Below are positions 9,251 through 20,348 of a stretch of 64,000 nucleotides of DNA, piece by piece. The stretch is from NCBI GenBank assembly GCA_026075535.2, contig AP026544.2:5828001-5892000 (forward strand). The letters are read 5' to 3'. The stretch is from Tricholoma matsutake (Eukaryota; Basidiomycota; Agaricomycetes; Agaricales; Tricholomataceae). The translations under genes and the position numbers were made by a program. Positions within the stretch are counted from its first letter, which is position 1; every line of letters starts with the position of its first letter. The notes below the pieces were generated by a model. The model made no database searches and was not told the DNA's origin. It saw only the letters and a program-made list of their open reading frames with translations.

Positions 9251-11626
9251 TTTTTTTTTTTTTTTTTTTTTTGGGTCAAAAATTTATAACGCGGCGCCCG
9301 ATCGCAGTCCGCGGTAGAGACGTACAAGCAGAGTACACTACGCCCAGCCCAAGTCCTCCTCCTGCTAATCTTTGCACCAACCACCTGGATAGCTGCAATG
9401 ACCACTAAGGGGGCCCCCTTTATCGAGTAAATGGACTTGCCAGTGGTGGCGTACCGACAACCCGAGCTTGACAATGTTGTGTTCCCCGAATCCCTACGGG
9501 TATGTGTGCAAGATTTAGGGGATACTGCCGCCCCGACGTGAGCCTCTCAGCTCGGAAAGGAAAGTGTAATCAGCGTCGAAGCTGTAACGCATAACCGACA
9601 GTGGATCTGAAAGCGCTCAGGTGCCTCCCCGAACCAGTACCTAGTTTCGTGTCCCCCCTCCCTGACAGTCGCTCCTGAACACGGGTGGGCCCCCTTTATG
9701 AGGGTTAACGGACTCGTCTGGTGCTCTACAGCCACCCCGACATACCGATAACACTAGCCAGAACCAGACGAGGGTCATATGCCCTGCGCGCACGACCTAT
9801 CCTGGATCCCACGCAAGTGAGTTGAACGACCCAAGCACTGGGTTGTTGTCCATAAATTCGTTGAAGCCTTCGACAGAGTCTGGGCTTGCATGAGTTTCCT
9901 TGCGATCCACCTTGGGGCAGACGTGTAGTAAGTGGTCTCGAGTTTGTATCTCGGGGCCCAGGCACCAACATTGGTATTCCCTGTCAAGGGATAGACGTTG
10001 ACGATACTCCCCTATGGGGGCATGGCCAGTGATCATATGAGTTGAACGGGAAGTCAACGTAGTGTTGCTCCCCATAACTTTCAGCCACGGCCCACCTTTG
10101 TGAGTCGAGGGTAATACCAGTTTTCCACCTACTCCTTTGAGTTGGTAGAAGTGCCGTCCACGGTACGCCGGATCTGAGAACCGGGTGTGCCAATCCTTAC
10201 AAACGGCCTTTTCGACCTGGTTTTTAAGGTAGTCTAGAGACGTCCGCGGGTGTCTGCCCACGGAGATCCTGGTAGATGTAGCTACATCATGAGCCATCTT
10301 GTGTACGTTCCACTCGAATTTCGAGGGGACATGCCAGAATGTAACTGTTCTCTCCTCATCCCCAGCTAGCCAGGGGCGGAGGGAGCGACAAGCGTCCAGG
10401 GCAAAGATTTGCCCAGAGCGTGGTTTTGGATCGATTAGGGACTCAATGCCCATAGTGGAATCCGAAAAGATCACCAACTTTTTGCAACCTCTGCTGCACG
10501 CAGCCGAGACGCCTAGTTGGAGAGCGAAAAGTTCGACTTCCAGGGGGGTTCTCCTCCCAGAGGCTGAGACAACGCGATCCACCTGTTCCCCCTGTCTGAA
10601 GACAAGAGCGCAGGCGACAGCTTGAAATTTGGCATCTGTGGGCACCGAAGTGTCCACTGCAACGACGAGAGTGTCATCCTCAACCTGAGCAGAAGCCCAG
10701 GCCTTATCGAGGTCACTCCTGTAAGAATTCCTCGCTCCATCCTCCTTCGAGGTGAGGCGATGAGAGGAAAAACAAGTGGGGAATAAATCCTTCACTCTGT
10801 TTCCAGGTGTGTTTTCTTCCCCAAAGGGGTCGAATTCATCGCCTGGTACGAGGGCCAAGGCTGCAGCCGAAGCAACAGATGGGCCTTGCAGGTTGAGTGT
10901 GTCAAGCACGTTCCCTCCCCAGAGTCCTAGCTCATGAGAGTGGGTAGTACCGACGTGATTAGGCCCTAGGATCGCTCTTAGGGGGTGTGATGGAGCCAGT
11001 AGAGGGGTTCTGAATACCCCTCTGTCGACTAAGCGACGCAGTAACAGCTGCATAGGCAGCAGTCCAGCGATACTTTCCAGGCCACCAATTGGGGTGGTTC
11101 TGAATGCACCGAGGATCCAACGTGCAGCGATAGACTGCACTTGGGCCAACGTTTTGATGACACCTTTGACGCGAGCGCCTTTGAAGTGCCATAGTCTGAG
11201 TCCATATGTCATAATAGGTACGACACACGAATGGTACAGAAGGCGTTTCTGCATAGGGGTTAACCCCCTGACGGAATTGCCGAGCATGCCCATCGCCCTC
11301 GCAGTGGTAAGGGCTTTGGTGGAATAGAACCGCGTGTGCTCCTTGAAAGAGAGCTTGCGGTCGAAGAAAAACCCAAGGTACCTCCAGGTAACCTTGGGTT
11401 TGAGGGGGGTATTGCCCGTGTAAGGGGCAAAGCCGAGATCGATGGGTAGGGGAGTGAACCTCCTCGCCCTTGAGAAGTGAAAGATTTTGGACTTGTCATG
11501 TTCGAGGACAAGCCCGAGAGAGGTGAATGCCTGGAATATCTAGCCATACGCTTTTTTGAGCAAGGGGAGGTTATCCTCTAGCTGTGAAGAGCGGGCGACG
11601 AGAGTGCCATCATCCACATACGACAT
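9251..11626 (-). pseudogene. A2: LINE-A ORF2 C-terminal half and 3' UTR
   Basis: This minus-strand A copy has poly(A) as the T run 9251-9272, a 3' UTR, and ORF2 from 9797 (stop) upstream to the YVDD region, where B-a interrupts it. The RNase H and finger regions are open from 9797 to 11539, but a Trp codon in the RT thumb region has become TAG at 11540-11542, so ORF2 is dead. In the order inferred before the inversion, A2 continued with the pieces now at 29318-29462 and 26283-26768. Confidence 0.9.
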
Positions 11627-12268
11627 TTTTTTTTTTTTTTTTTTTTTTTGGATCAGAATTTATAACGCGGGGCTCGAACGCAGTCCGCGGAGCAAGGTAC
11701 AAACTCGGGTACTACTTTATCTACGCGTTCCCCTCGCCCATCTCCCACTCAGGTCCCCGTTTTAGCCACCTTTAGGCGGGCAGTTCCACAGACGTTGGCC
11801 TCTCAGCCAGGAAAGGCAATAATCTGGAGGGGGCGCCCCCCCCTCCCGAAGTTAGCCATTAGATCGCCCCCTGGAGCAAACGGTCCCCCAGCCACATGTC
11901 CGACCGAGGCCAGACCAGGCGCAGCAGTGTTAATTCACCGTAAATCCCCCCTTGCGGGAGGAATAACCGTTTGCGTTTTTCCAGCCAACGAGGATTGACC
12001 ACCCCAGACGAATGAGGTGGACCATCACCGTGTTGTGCACGAGTGACAGTAACAAGGCGGGTGGTTGTTCACCTGGTTATTCACCGTGACCGCCGTAAGT
12101 AGGGGGCCGAGACCCCCCTCGAGCAAATGCACCTATGTGCACGCACTCGATGACATCGTCCCCCCCACAGTGGGGGGAAGGTATAGGGAAGCGACACCAT
12201 GTCACCATCCCGATAGTGGCCACCAGTTACTTGGTGGCCGTGAATGTAGAGGGGGATAGCCCCCTGTA

Positions 12269-13078
12269 CTAGTTGCGGCGCTGCTGTCCACGAGGACCTC
12301 GAGGACGACGGCGCCGTGCTGGGGACGAGGGTTCCCCAGATTGAAGCTCTGATTGAGCGGTGTGCACCGCCGCGTAGGAAGCCCGGAAGGCTGCCGGAGA
12401 CGTGAGGTCGAGAGGTGTCGGAACGGCTGCTAGTTCCGCCGACATCGTCTCAGACAGTCGCCAGGTGGTCGTGAATAACTCCCAGGCCATTTGGCGCCAT
12501 GCGTTCCTCTCTGCAGGGGGAACGGCGGATGTACGGACGGTACCAATGAACATGGTCATCGCGTCGAGTTGGTGTAGCATGGCATGAGAGGTGGCTTCGA
12601 TTTCCAACCTGTCATTCACAGATAGCGGCACTTCGTCCTCCACCAACTCAGGGATGGGGGGCAAAGGCGGTAATGGGGCAGGGGATGCCTCCGGATAGAA
12701 GAGCTCGGCCATGCCGAGCTCCTGTGTATACATGTCCTCGCGTTCGAGACTGCGAGTCCACCGTTTATGTGCGACATGGACGTCCTGCGCCCACAGCACA
12801 CGGTCTATCGTTTGCCTCGAGGCCAGCTTGGGGCTGCTCTCGGCGTAATTGAGGGCCTCTTGCATAGTAAGAGAGTCCTCGTCATCTTCAGGGTCGGAGA
12901 GGTCTTCTCCAGCCCATAGATCTCTAACTGCCCGTAGGGCAGTAGCTACATCCAGATCGTCTTGATCGTACCGGGTGTCGTAGTCTTGGACGTCATCATC
13001 AAAGATGTCGCCCGTGATCAGAACGGGGTCGCGTAGACCCCGATGTGGTGGTTGGACTCTGGTTCGCCGTTTGGGCAT
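12269..13078 (-). CDS. B-element ORF, type 1 (unrecognised protein)
   Basis: This 269-aa protein is the same, residue for residue, as the one in B-g. I do not recognise it. It has a basic N-terminus (1-16), an acidic stretch (about 24-70), the motif QELGMAELFYPEA (119-131), a Pro-rich linker (133-146), a predicted helical core (about 155-235) centred on WRQMAWELFTTTWR (194-207), and an Arg-rich tail (255-268). No RT, endonuclease, CCHC knuckle, signal peptide or membrane segment is visible. Acidic N-terminus plus Arg-rich tail would suit nucleic-acid or RNP binding, but that is only a guess. The ATG is the first in frame and is shared by all type-1 copies. Confidence 0.75.
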   Translation of the reverse strand: MPKRRTRVQPPHRGLRDPVLITGDIFDDDVQDYDTRYDQDDLDVATALRAVRDLWAGEDLSDPEDDEDSLTMQEALNYAESSPKLASRQTIDRVLWAQDVHVAHKRWTRSLEREDMYTQELGMAELFYPEASPAPLPPLPPIPELVEDEVPLSVNDRLEIEATSHAMLHQLDAMTMFIGTVRTSAVPPAERNAWRQMAWELFTTTWRLSETMSAELAAVPTPLDLTSPAAFRASYAAVHTAQSELQSGEPSSPARRRRPRGPRGQQRRN

Positions 13079-13651
13079 TGAGAGAGTGTGTGTTAGTGCT
13101 AGTAGATGATGGTAAGAATCAAAATACGCAGCGTGGAATCGATAACGGCTGGTCCCTTATCTACATTCCGGGTCCACCCGATCCAGCCTCCGAACGCTCC
13201 GAGGGGGCGAGCAAGCCGCACATCCTGCTGCCTAGTGGGAGAATATTGAACCCGGGTCATGACACCCTAGACGAGTGAGCACCGGAGGTAGAGAGTGGGT
13301 GGAGAGTGGCGGCCACCAAGGTAACGACCTAGCCGCCAGGGGGCACCATCGCCCGGCCCCTTTTAACGATGGTGTATTCCAACAGGTAGTCAGTGTAGCA
13401 TGTCTCTAGTAATAGAAACTCACAGAGCATGGAGGCTAGAAGCCTCCCAGACAACCAGCAATCCAGTGATAACGTCCCTTCTCCCTAAGCCAGACCTCCC
13501 CCAACTAACCGAGTGTGTCGACTTGGGCGAGCGTTGAAGCAGGCATCCCACACCCACTCTAAGCCCCCAGAGGGACCCAGACTACTCTTTCATAAACAAC
13601 ACTCACCTAGTCAGGATCCTCGAAGCCCAGGAGAACGAGACAGATAGCGGC

Positions 13652-13668
13652 CATTGTCAGAAACAATG
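13652..13668. promoter_or_regulatory. B leader hairpin with covarying stem
   Basis: This inverted repeat CATTGT-cagaa-ACAATG lies in the B-a leader. Type-2 copies have CACTGT-caaaa-ACAGTG instead (54551-54567 in B-l, and near 48065-48081 in B-k), so one base pair differs on both arms while pairing is kept. This suggests a conserved RNA hairpin about 200 nt from the element 5' end. Confidence 0.55.
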
Positions 13669-13861
13669 ACCGGGGCATCCACGGAGATCGGATGGACGGA
13701 TCTCTTAGCAAATCAGGGCACGCCTGGAGACGCCGAGAGCGTTCGTGATGGTGAAATCCGATCGAAAATCGGACGAAAATTGAAGCGTCGACGTCGCTTG
13801 CAACGTTGAGCAGAGGTGTTTACCACTGTTTATGGTGGTAGTAACAAGTCAAGGAGCGATG

Positions 13862-15669
13862 AACAGCCACGGCATTAGGCCTGACTAGAGCCCTACCAGT
13901 AGTGGAGGGCCCTACCCATTTCCCCCCTCAACAGGGCCTTCACCCCACGGTGATCGACCTGATGTTCGTACCTACAGATCTCAGATTTGTATTGTACTAC
14001 GAGATCGTACCTGAAGCCAGGGGAACGTCTGACCATGCTCCCCTGACGTTAGTGCTGCCTGGCCCGGGATCTTTGATTCCGGCTACCAAGTGGTCCATCA
14101 AAAAAGGATCCGAGGAGGAAGCATCGTATCGGAATGCTGTCTCCTCCGCTTTAACTCCGTGGCTAAACTGGCATGGAGAAACGTCGGCAGAAATCGATGA
14201 CGTCGTCTCGGCGATATCAACGATTTTAAACAAGGCATGGGAAAACCATGCCAAGGAATCTCGCCTCGGCAAGTCGTCCAAAGGTTGGTGGACAGACGAA
14301 TGCAGCGGCGCCCTAGACGCGTACAGGGCTTCCCGGGACGGGGAAGACTGGAAGCTATACAGGAAAGTCATGCGACAAGCAAAGCGCGCTTTCTTTGATG
14401 ACCATATCCAAGAAGTGGCTACGATGAATAGGCGACCCTGGGACTTAATGTCCTGGACTCGTCAACGCAACCTCCCATCGTATGAGGCTATCTCCTATCG
14501 GGGAGAACCCTGCAACGATCTGGACTCGCTGTGGACGGCCCTTGATGGGTCTTATAATGCTGCCTCAGATCGAGTAGTCGATCTGAGCATTCTTGATGAA
14601 CTCGACCCTGTGCCTGAAAGGGTCTGGATCCCGTTCTCTGTCACGGAAATGAAAGAAGCGCTAAACGTGTGTTCTTCCCACTCCGCTCCAGGTCCCGATC
14701 ATGTTACATGGTCGCACCTTAAACACTGGTGTAGCAACCCAGAGGTGGCAGGGCTTATCACCCGCATCGCTGAGGCATGCATCACTGCAGGTCATTGGCC
14801 AGCGCATTTTAAGGAATCCCTGTCGGTTATTATCCCGAAGCCAGGGAAACCTAATTACTCTACCCCTAAGTCGTTCAGACCCATCGTGCTCCTGAACACT
14901 CTGGGTAAATTAGTCGAAAAAATGTTGTCCAGAAGACTTCAATTTGACGGCGTCGCACACGAGGCCTTCGAGCAGAATCAGTTCGGAGGCGTCGCCCAGC
15001 GTTCCACCGAGGATGCAGGCATCTACCTCACTCATCTTGTCAGGGCAGGATGGGCCAAAGGACTTAAGACAAGCGTTGTCGCTTTCGACATCGCTCAATT
15101 CTTCCCCTCCCTGAACCACCAGGTTCTGCTGGAGATTATCTCTCGGTCGGGGTTCCCTGCACAAGTAGTGAACTTCTTCCGATCTTACTTAGTCGGTCGC
15201 AAAACGACCTACAAATGGAACGCCTTCTCATCTGGCTCTTTCGCAGCCGATGTGGGGGTAGGTCAAGGCTCTGCCTTGTCCCCTGTCTTATCGGCGTTAT
15301 ATTTGACGCCTATTATGAAACTCTTCAGAAGGAGCGAGATCGGCAGAGATGTCGACCTCATGTCATATGTAGACGATGGCACCCTCATCGCCCGCTCCCC
15401 ACAGCTGGAGGATAACCTCCCCCTGCTCAAAAAAGCATATGGCTGGATATTCCAGGCTTTCACCTCCCTTGGGCTTGTCCTCGAACATGACAAGTCCGAA
15501 ATATTTCACTTCTCGAGGGCGAGGCGGTTCACTCCCTTACCCATCGATCTCGGCTTTGCCCCTTACACGGGCAATACCCCCCTCAAACCCAAGGTCACCT
15601 GGAGGTACCTCGGATTCTTCTTTGACCGTAAGCTCTCCTTCAAGGAGCATACGCGATTCTACTCCACCA
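13862..15669 (+). pseudogene. A3 ORF2, middle segment (endonuclease end to RT)
   Basis: This is an open A-type ORF2 segment from the end of the endonuclease domain through RT (YVDD included) to the thumb region, cut at both ends by B insertions. It begins at the duplicated AATGCCGTGGCTGTT and ends at the duplicated TTCTACTCCACCA (15657-15669). A Met-started ORF at 13902 reads on into B-b for a few codons; that fusion has no biological meaning. The upstream part of A3 is at 31694-36570 and the downstream part at 17543-19618. Confidence 0.88.
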
Positions 15670-15672
15670 GAG

Positions 15673-17542
15673 CGCTCCTTGACTTGTTACAACCACCATA
15701 AATAGTGGTAAACACCTCTGCTCAACGTTGCACGCGACGTCGACACCTCAATTTTTGTCCGATTTTCGATCGGATTTCGCCATCACGAACGCTCTCGGCG
15801 TCTCCAGGCTTGCCCTGATTTGCTAAGAGATCCGTCCATCCGATCTCTGGGGATGTCTCGGTCATTGTTTCCAACAGTGACTGCTATCTGTCTTGTTCCC
15901 CTTGGCTTCGAGGATCCTGGCTAGGTGAGTGATGTCTATGAAAGAGTAGTCTGGGTCCCTATGGGGGCTTAGAGCGGGTGTGGGATGCCTGCTTCAATGC
16001 TCGCCCAAGTAGAAGCGCTTGTTTAGCTGGGGGAGGTCTGGCTTAGGGGGAAGGACGTTCTTACTGGACTGCTGGCTGTCTGGGAGGCTCCCAGCCTCCA
16101 TGCTCTGTGAGTTTCTATTACTAGAGACATGCTACACTGACTACCCGTTGGAATACACCATCGTTAAAAGGGGCCGGGTGATGGTGCCCCCTGACAGCTA
16201 GGTCAACACTCTGGTGGCCGCTACTCACCACCAACTCTCTACCTCTGGTGCTCACTCTTTTAGGGTGTTATAACCCGGGTTCAATCTTCTCCCACCAGGC
16301 AACAGGATGCGCGGCCTGTTCGCCCCCTCGGAGCGTTTGGAGGCTGTATCGGGTGGACCTGGAACTGAGATAAGGGGCCATCTGTTATCGACCTTACGCT
16401 ACGTATTTTGACTGTTATCGTCATTTACCTGTGCTAACTCACTCTCAATGCCCAAACGGCTGAACAGAGACCAAACCACACGCTGGGGCCTTCACGACCC
16501 CACCTTGATTACGGGTGACATCGTTGGTGATGATGCCCAAGACTACGACACCCAGTTCTCACAGAACGAACTGGAGGTAGCAGCTGCCCTAGGCAGTTTG
16601 AGATCTGTGGGCTGGGGAGGATCTCCCCGACCCTGACGACTACGTGGACTCTCTTGCTAGGCAGGAGGCCCTCGCTTACACTGCACGCTGCGTATTTCGA
16701 TCACTAGCATCATATACCAGTACTAACTTGCTCCTGATGCCCAAGCGGACAACCAGAGACGATCGTTCCAATGATCCTACGCCTCCAGCAGCTGTTCCAG
16801 CTTCCTGTGTGGCGATGCCAACAGCTCTAGCAGAGCTCCAATCTGGGGAACCCTCGTTCCCAGTACAGTGCCGTCATCATCACAGATGGCCGTGCTGCTA
16901 CTTGTGTGGGGCATTCCGCTCCACACCCATCACCGCCAGTCCGCTGGCTGCTGTCGGGTTGGTGACAAATGTCGCTACCCTTTACGTTCTCCCCGCTGCG
17001 GGGGGGAAATTGCTATCGAGTGCATGTGCTGGCAGTGCATTTGCTCGAGGGGGGCTTTGGCCCCCTGCTTACGGCGGTTCCGGTGAATAACCAGGTGAAC
17101 AACCAGCTGCCACATTACTGTTACTCGTGCATGACACGGTGATGGTCCACCTCGTTTGTCCGGGGTGGTCAATCCTCGTTGGCTGGGAGTATGCGGACGG
17201 TTATTCCTCCCGCAAGGGGGGATTTACGGTGAATTGACACCACTGCGCCTGATCTGACTTCGGTTGGATATGTGGCCGGGGGACCGCTTCGCACCAGCTG
17301 ACGATCTAATGGCTAGCTTCGGGAGGGGGTCCCCCCCTCCGGATTATTGCCTTTCCTGGCTGAGAGGCCAACGTCTGTGGCACTGCCCGCCTAAAGTGGC
17401 TAAAACGAGGACCTGGGTAGGATATGGGTGAGGGGAAGCGTAGTTATAGTAGTACCCAAGTTTGTATCCTGCTCCGCGGACTGCGATCGAGCCCCGCGTT
17501 ATAAATTGTTGACCCAAAAAAAAAAAAAAAAAAAAAAAAAAA
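15673..17542 (+). mobile_element. B-b: rearranged type-4 B element
   Basis: This 1.87-kb copy has an intact 5' terminus (CGCTCCTTGAC at 15673), a 775-nt leader, a broken ORF region, a full 3' UTR and a 27-nt poly(A). The target duplication is TTCTACTCCACCA (15657-15669 and 17543-17555), with three extra bases at the 5' junction. The coding region is internally rearranged, and the same arrangement is seen in B-e and B-m. Confidence 0.92.
16448..17090 (+). pseudogene. B type-4 ORF: frameshifted and partly duplicated
   Basis: The ORF starts normally (MPKRLNRDQ...) and follows the type-1 protein for about 45 residues. A frameshift around 16592-16600 then ends it at 16636. The original frame resumes (QEALAYT) and is followed at about 16681 by a second copy of the end of the leader, a second ATG (16738) and the first ~10 codons. 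These are joined directly to the last ~35 codons of the ORF (LQSGEPS...). The central helical core, including WRQMAWELFTTTWR, is absent. B-e and B-m carry the same frameshift and joints, so the damage was present in their common source. Confidence 0.85.
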
Positions 17543-19618
17543 TTCTACTCCACCAAAGCTCTCACCACTGCGAGGGCGATGGGAATGCTGGGCAATTCTG
17601 TCAGAGGGCTAACCCCTATGCAGAAACGCCTTCTCTACCGTTCGTGCGTCGTACCCATCATGACATACGGACTCAGATTATGGCACTTCAAAGGCGCTCG
17701 CGTCAAGGGGGTCATCAAGACGTTGGCCCAAGTGCAGTCCATTGCTGCACGTTGGATCCTCGGTGCATTCAGAACCACCCCAATCGGTGGCCTGGAAAGT
17801 ATCGCTGGACTGCTGCCTATGCAGCTGTTACTGCGTCGCTTAGTCGACAGAGGGGTATTCAGAACCCCTCTATTGGCCCCATCACACCCCCTAAGAGCGA
17901 TCTTAGGGCCCAATCACGTCGGCACCACCCACTCTCATGAGCTTGGACTCTGGGGAGGGAACGTGCTCGACACACTCACCCTGCAAGGGCCATCTGTCGC
18001 TTCGGCTGCAGCCCTGGCCCTTGTACCAGGCGATGAATTCGACCCCTTTGGGGAGGAAAACACACCTGGAAACAGAGTGAAGGATTTATTCCCCACTCGC
18101 TTCTCCTCTCACTGCCTCACCTCTAAGGAGGATGGAGCGAAGAACTCTTATAGGAGTGACCTCGACAAGGCCTGGGCTACTGCCCTGGCCGAGGATGACA
18201 CTCTCGTCGTTGCAGTGGACGCTTCAGTGCCCACAGATGCTAAATTTCAGGCAGTCGCCTGTGCTCTGGTCTTCGGACAGGGAGAACAGGTAGATCGCGT
18301 TGTCTCTGCTTCTGGGAGGAGAACCCCCCCAGAAGTCGAACTCTTTGCTCTCCAACTGGGCGTCTTGGCTGCGTGCAGCAGGGGATGCAAAAAGTTGGTG
18401 ATATTTTCGGATTCCACTACGGGCATTGAGTCCCTAATCGATCCTAAGCCACGTTCTGAGCAAATCTTTGCTCTGGACGCTTGTCGCTCCCTTCGCCCCT
18501 GGCTAGCCGGAGGCGAGGAGAGGAACGTAACATTCTGGCATGTCCCCTCGAAATTCGAGTGGAACGTGCACAAGATGGCTCACGATGTAGCTACATCTAC
18601 CAAGATCTCCGTGGGCAGACACCCGCGGACGTCTTTAGATTACCTTAAAAACCAGGTCGAGAAGGCCGTTTGTCAGGACTGGCACACCCGGTTTGCAGAT
18701 CCTGCATACCGTGGACGACACTTCTACCAACTCAAGGGAGTAGGGGGAAAACCGGTTTTGCCCTCGACTCACAAAGGTGGGCCTTGGCTGAAAGTTATGG
18801 GGAGCAACACTATGTTGACTTCCCGGTCAACTCGCATGATCACTGGCCATGCTCCCATAGGGGAGTATCGTCAACGTCTATCCCTCGACGGGGAATACCA
18901 ATGTTGGTGTCTTGGTCCCGATATACAAACTCGAGACCATCTACTACGCGTCTGCCCTAAGGTGGATCGCAAAGAAACTCGTGCAAGCCCAGACTCTGTC
19001 GAAGGCTTCAACGAATTCATGGACAACAATCCTGCACTAGGATCGTTCAACTCACTTGCGTGGGATCCAGGATAGGTTGTGCGCGCAGGGCGTATGACCC
19101 TCGTCTGGTTCTAGCTAGTGTTATCGGTATGTCGGGGTGGCCGTAGGGCACCAGACGAGTCCGTTAACCCTCATAAAGGGGGCCCACCCGTGTTCAGGAG
19201 CGACTGTCAGGGAGGGGGGACACGAACCTAGGTACCGGTTCGGGGAGGCGCCTGAGCGCTTTCAGATCCGCTGTCGGTTATGCGTTGCGACGATCTCAGT
19301 CGACCACGCTTTCCTTTCCGAGCTGAGAGGCTCACGTCGGGGCGGCAGTTTCCCCTAAATCTTGCACTCATACCCGTAGGGATCGGGGAACACGACATCG
19401 TCAAGTCCGGGTTGTCGGTACGCCACCACTGGCAAGTCCGTTTACTCGATAAAGGGGGCCCCCTTAGTGGTCATCGCAGTTATCCAGGTGGTTGGTGCGA
19501 AGATTAGCAGGAGGAGGACTTGGGCTGGGCGTAGTGTACTCTGCTTGTACATCTCTACCGCGGACTGCGACCGGGCGCCGCGTTATAAATTTTTGATCCA
19601 AAAAAAAAAAAAAAAAAA
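17543..19618 (+). pseudogene. A3 ORF2 C-terminal part, 3' UTR and poly(A)
   Basis: This continues A3 after B-b. ORF2 is open from 17543 to the TAG at 19073-19075 and includes the RNase H region and the Cys/His finger. The 3' UTR and a 19-nt A tract (19600-19618) follow. The segment itself is undamaged; the gene is broken by the insertions and by TGA at 35974-35976 in ORF1. Confidence 0.9.
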
Positions 19619-19823
19619 GGTTGTCGGTACGCCACCACTGGCAAGTCCGTTTACTCGATAAAGGGGGCCCCCTTAGTGGTCATCGCAGTTATCCAGGTGG
19701 TTGGTGCGAAGATCAGCAGGAGGAGGACTTGGGCTAGGCGTAGTGTACTTCGTTTGTATGTCTCTACCGCGGACTGCGATCGGGCGCCGCGTTATAAACT
19801 TTTGACCCAAAAAAAAAAAAAAA
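19619..19823 (+). mobile_element. A5: 205-bp 3' end of LINE-A in tandem with A3
   Basis: This is only the last ~190 nt of an A-type 3' UTR plus a 15-nt poly(A) (19809-19823). Its first base follows directly on the poly(A) of A3. The target duplication GAGATGCTGTCTCC (19824-19837, reverse-complemented, and 36576-36589) brackets A3 and A5 together, not A3 alone. Confidence 0.85.
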
Positions 19824-20348
19824 GGAGACAGCATCTCGATAAGATGCTTCCTCCTCGGATCCTTTTTTGATGGACCACTTGGTGACCGGGACCAAAGATC
19901 CCGGGCCAGGCAGCACTAACGTCAGGGGAGCGTGGTCAGACGTCCCCCTGGCCTCAGGTACTATCTCACAGTACAATACAAATCTAAGATCTGTAGGTAC
20001 GAACATCAGGTCGATCACTGTGGGGTGAAGGCCCTGTTGAGGGGGGAAATGGGTAGGGCCCTCCACTACTGGTAGGGCTCTAGTCAGGCCTAATGCCGTA
20101 GCCGTTTCCACTAAGTGGTCAGCGTGGATAGAGTGTTCAGGCCCCTGGGGGTCCCAGGAGGCGTGTCTCACGTTGAAATCGCCACACATGAAATGTAAGT
20201 GGGGGATCGTCATGACGTTCTCAAATAAGAGCGTGATGGCCGAGTGTTGGCTATCTGAGTACACGTTAGCGAGTAGCATGACGTCCTCCCCTATTCCCAG
20301 TGAGAATAAGAGGATGTCACGATCGTCGATCAGATCTCGCCTGAGACC
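19824..20348 (-). pseudogene. A4 ORF2 segment (endonuclease domain)
   Basis: This open minus-strand A-type ORF2 segment covers most of the endonuclease domain (GDFN and SDH regions), up to the interruption by B-c at the duplicated TCGCCTGAGACC (20337-20348). In the order inferred before the inversion, A4 continued, after the A3/A5 insertion, with 36576-37852. Confidence 0.87.

Larger units (their letters stand above)
11627..13858 (-). mobile_element. B-a: full-length type-1 B element
   Basis: This complete 2.23-kb B copy has a 23-nt poly(A), a 3' UTR, an ORF at 12269-13078, a 780-nt leader and 5' terminus CGCTCCTTGACTTGTTAC ending at 13858. Its two flanks come from different target sites: ATGTCGTATGTGG on the 3' side and AATGCCGTGGCTGTT on the 5' side. 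By eye it is identical to B-g (29467-31693) apart from tail length and one terminal base. It is one of the two arms that exchanged flanks. Confidence 0.93.

Noticed and set aside
12402..12587. A recurrent 61-aa frame antisense to the B ORF
   Set aside because: It recurs in every type-1 copy but is fully explained by the conserved B coding strand.
13902..15701. A 599-aa frame starting in LINE-A ORF2 and ending with a few extra residues
   Set aside because: The last ~10 codons come from the B-b 5' end. It is a junction fusion, so the segment was annotated as a piece of A3.
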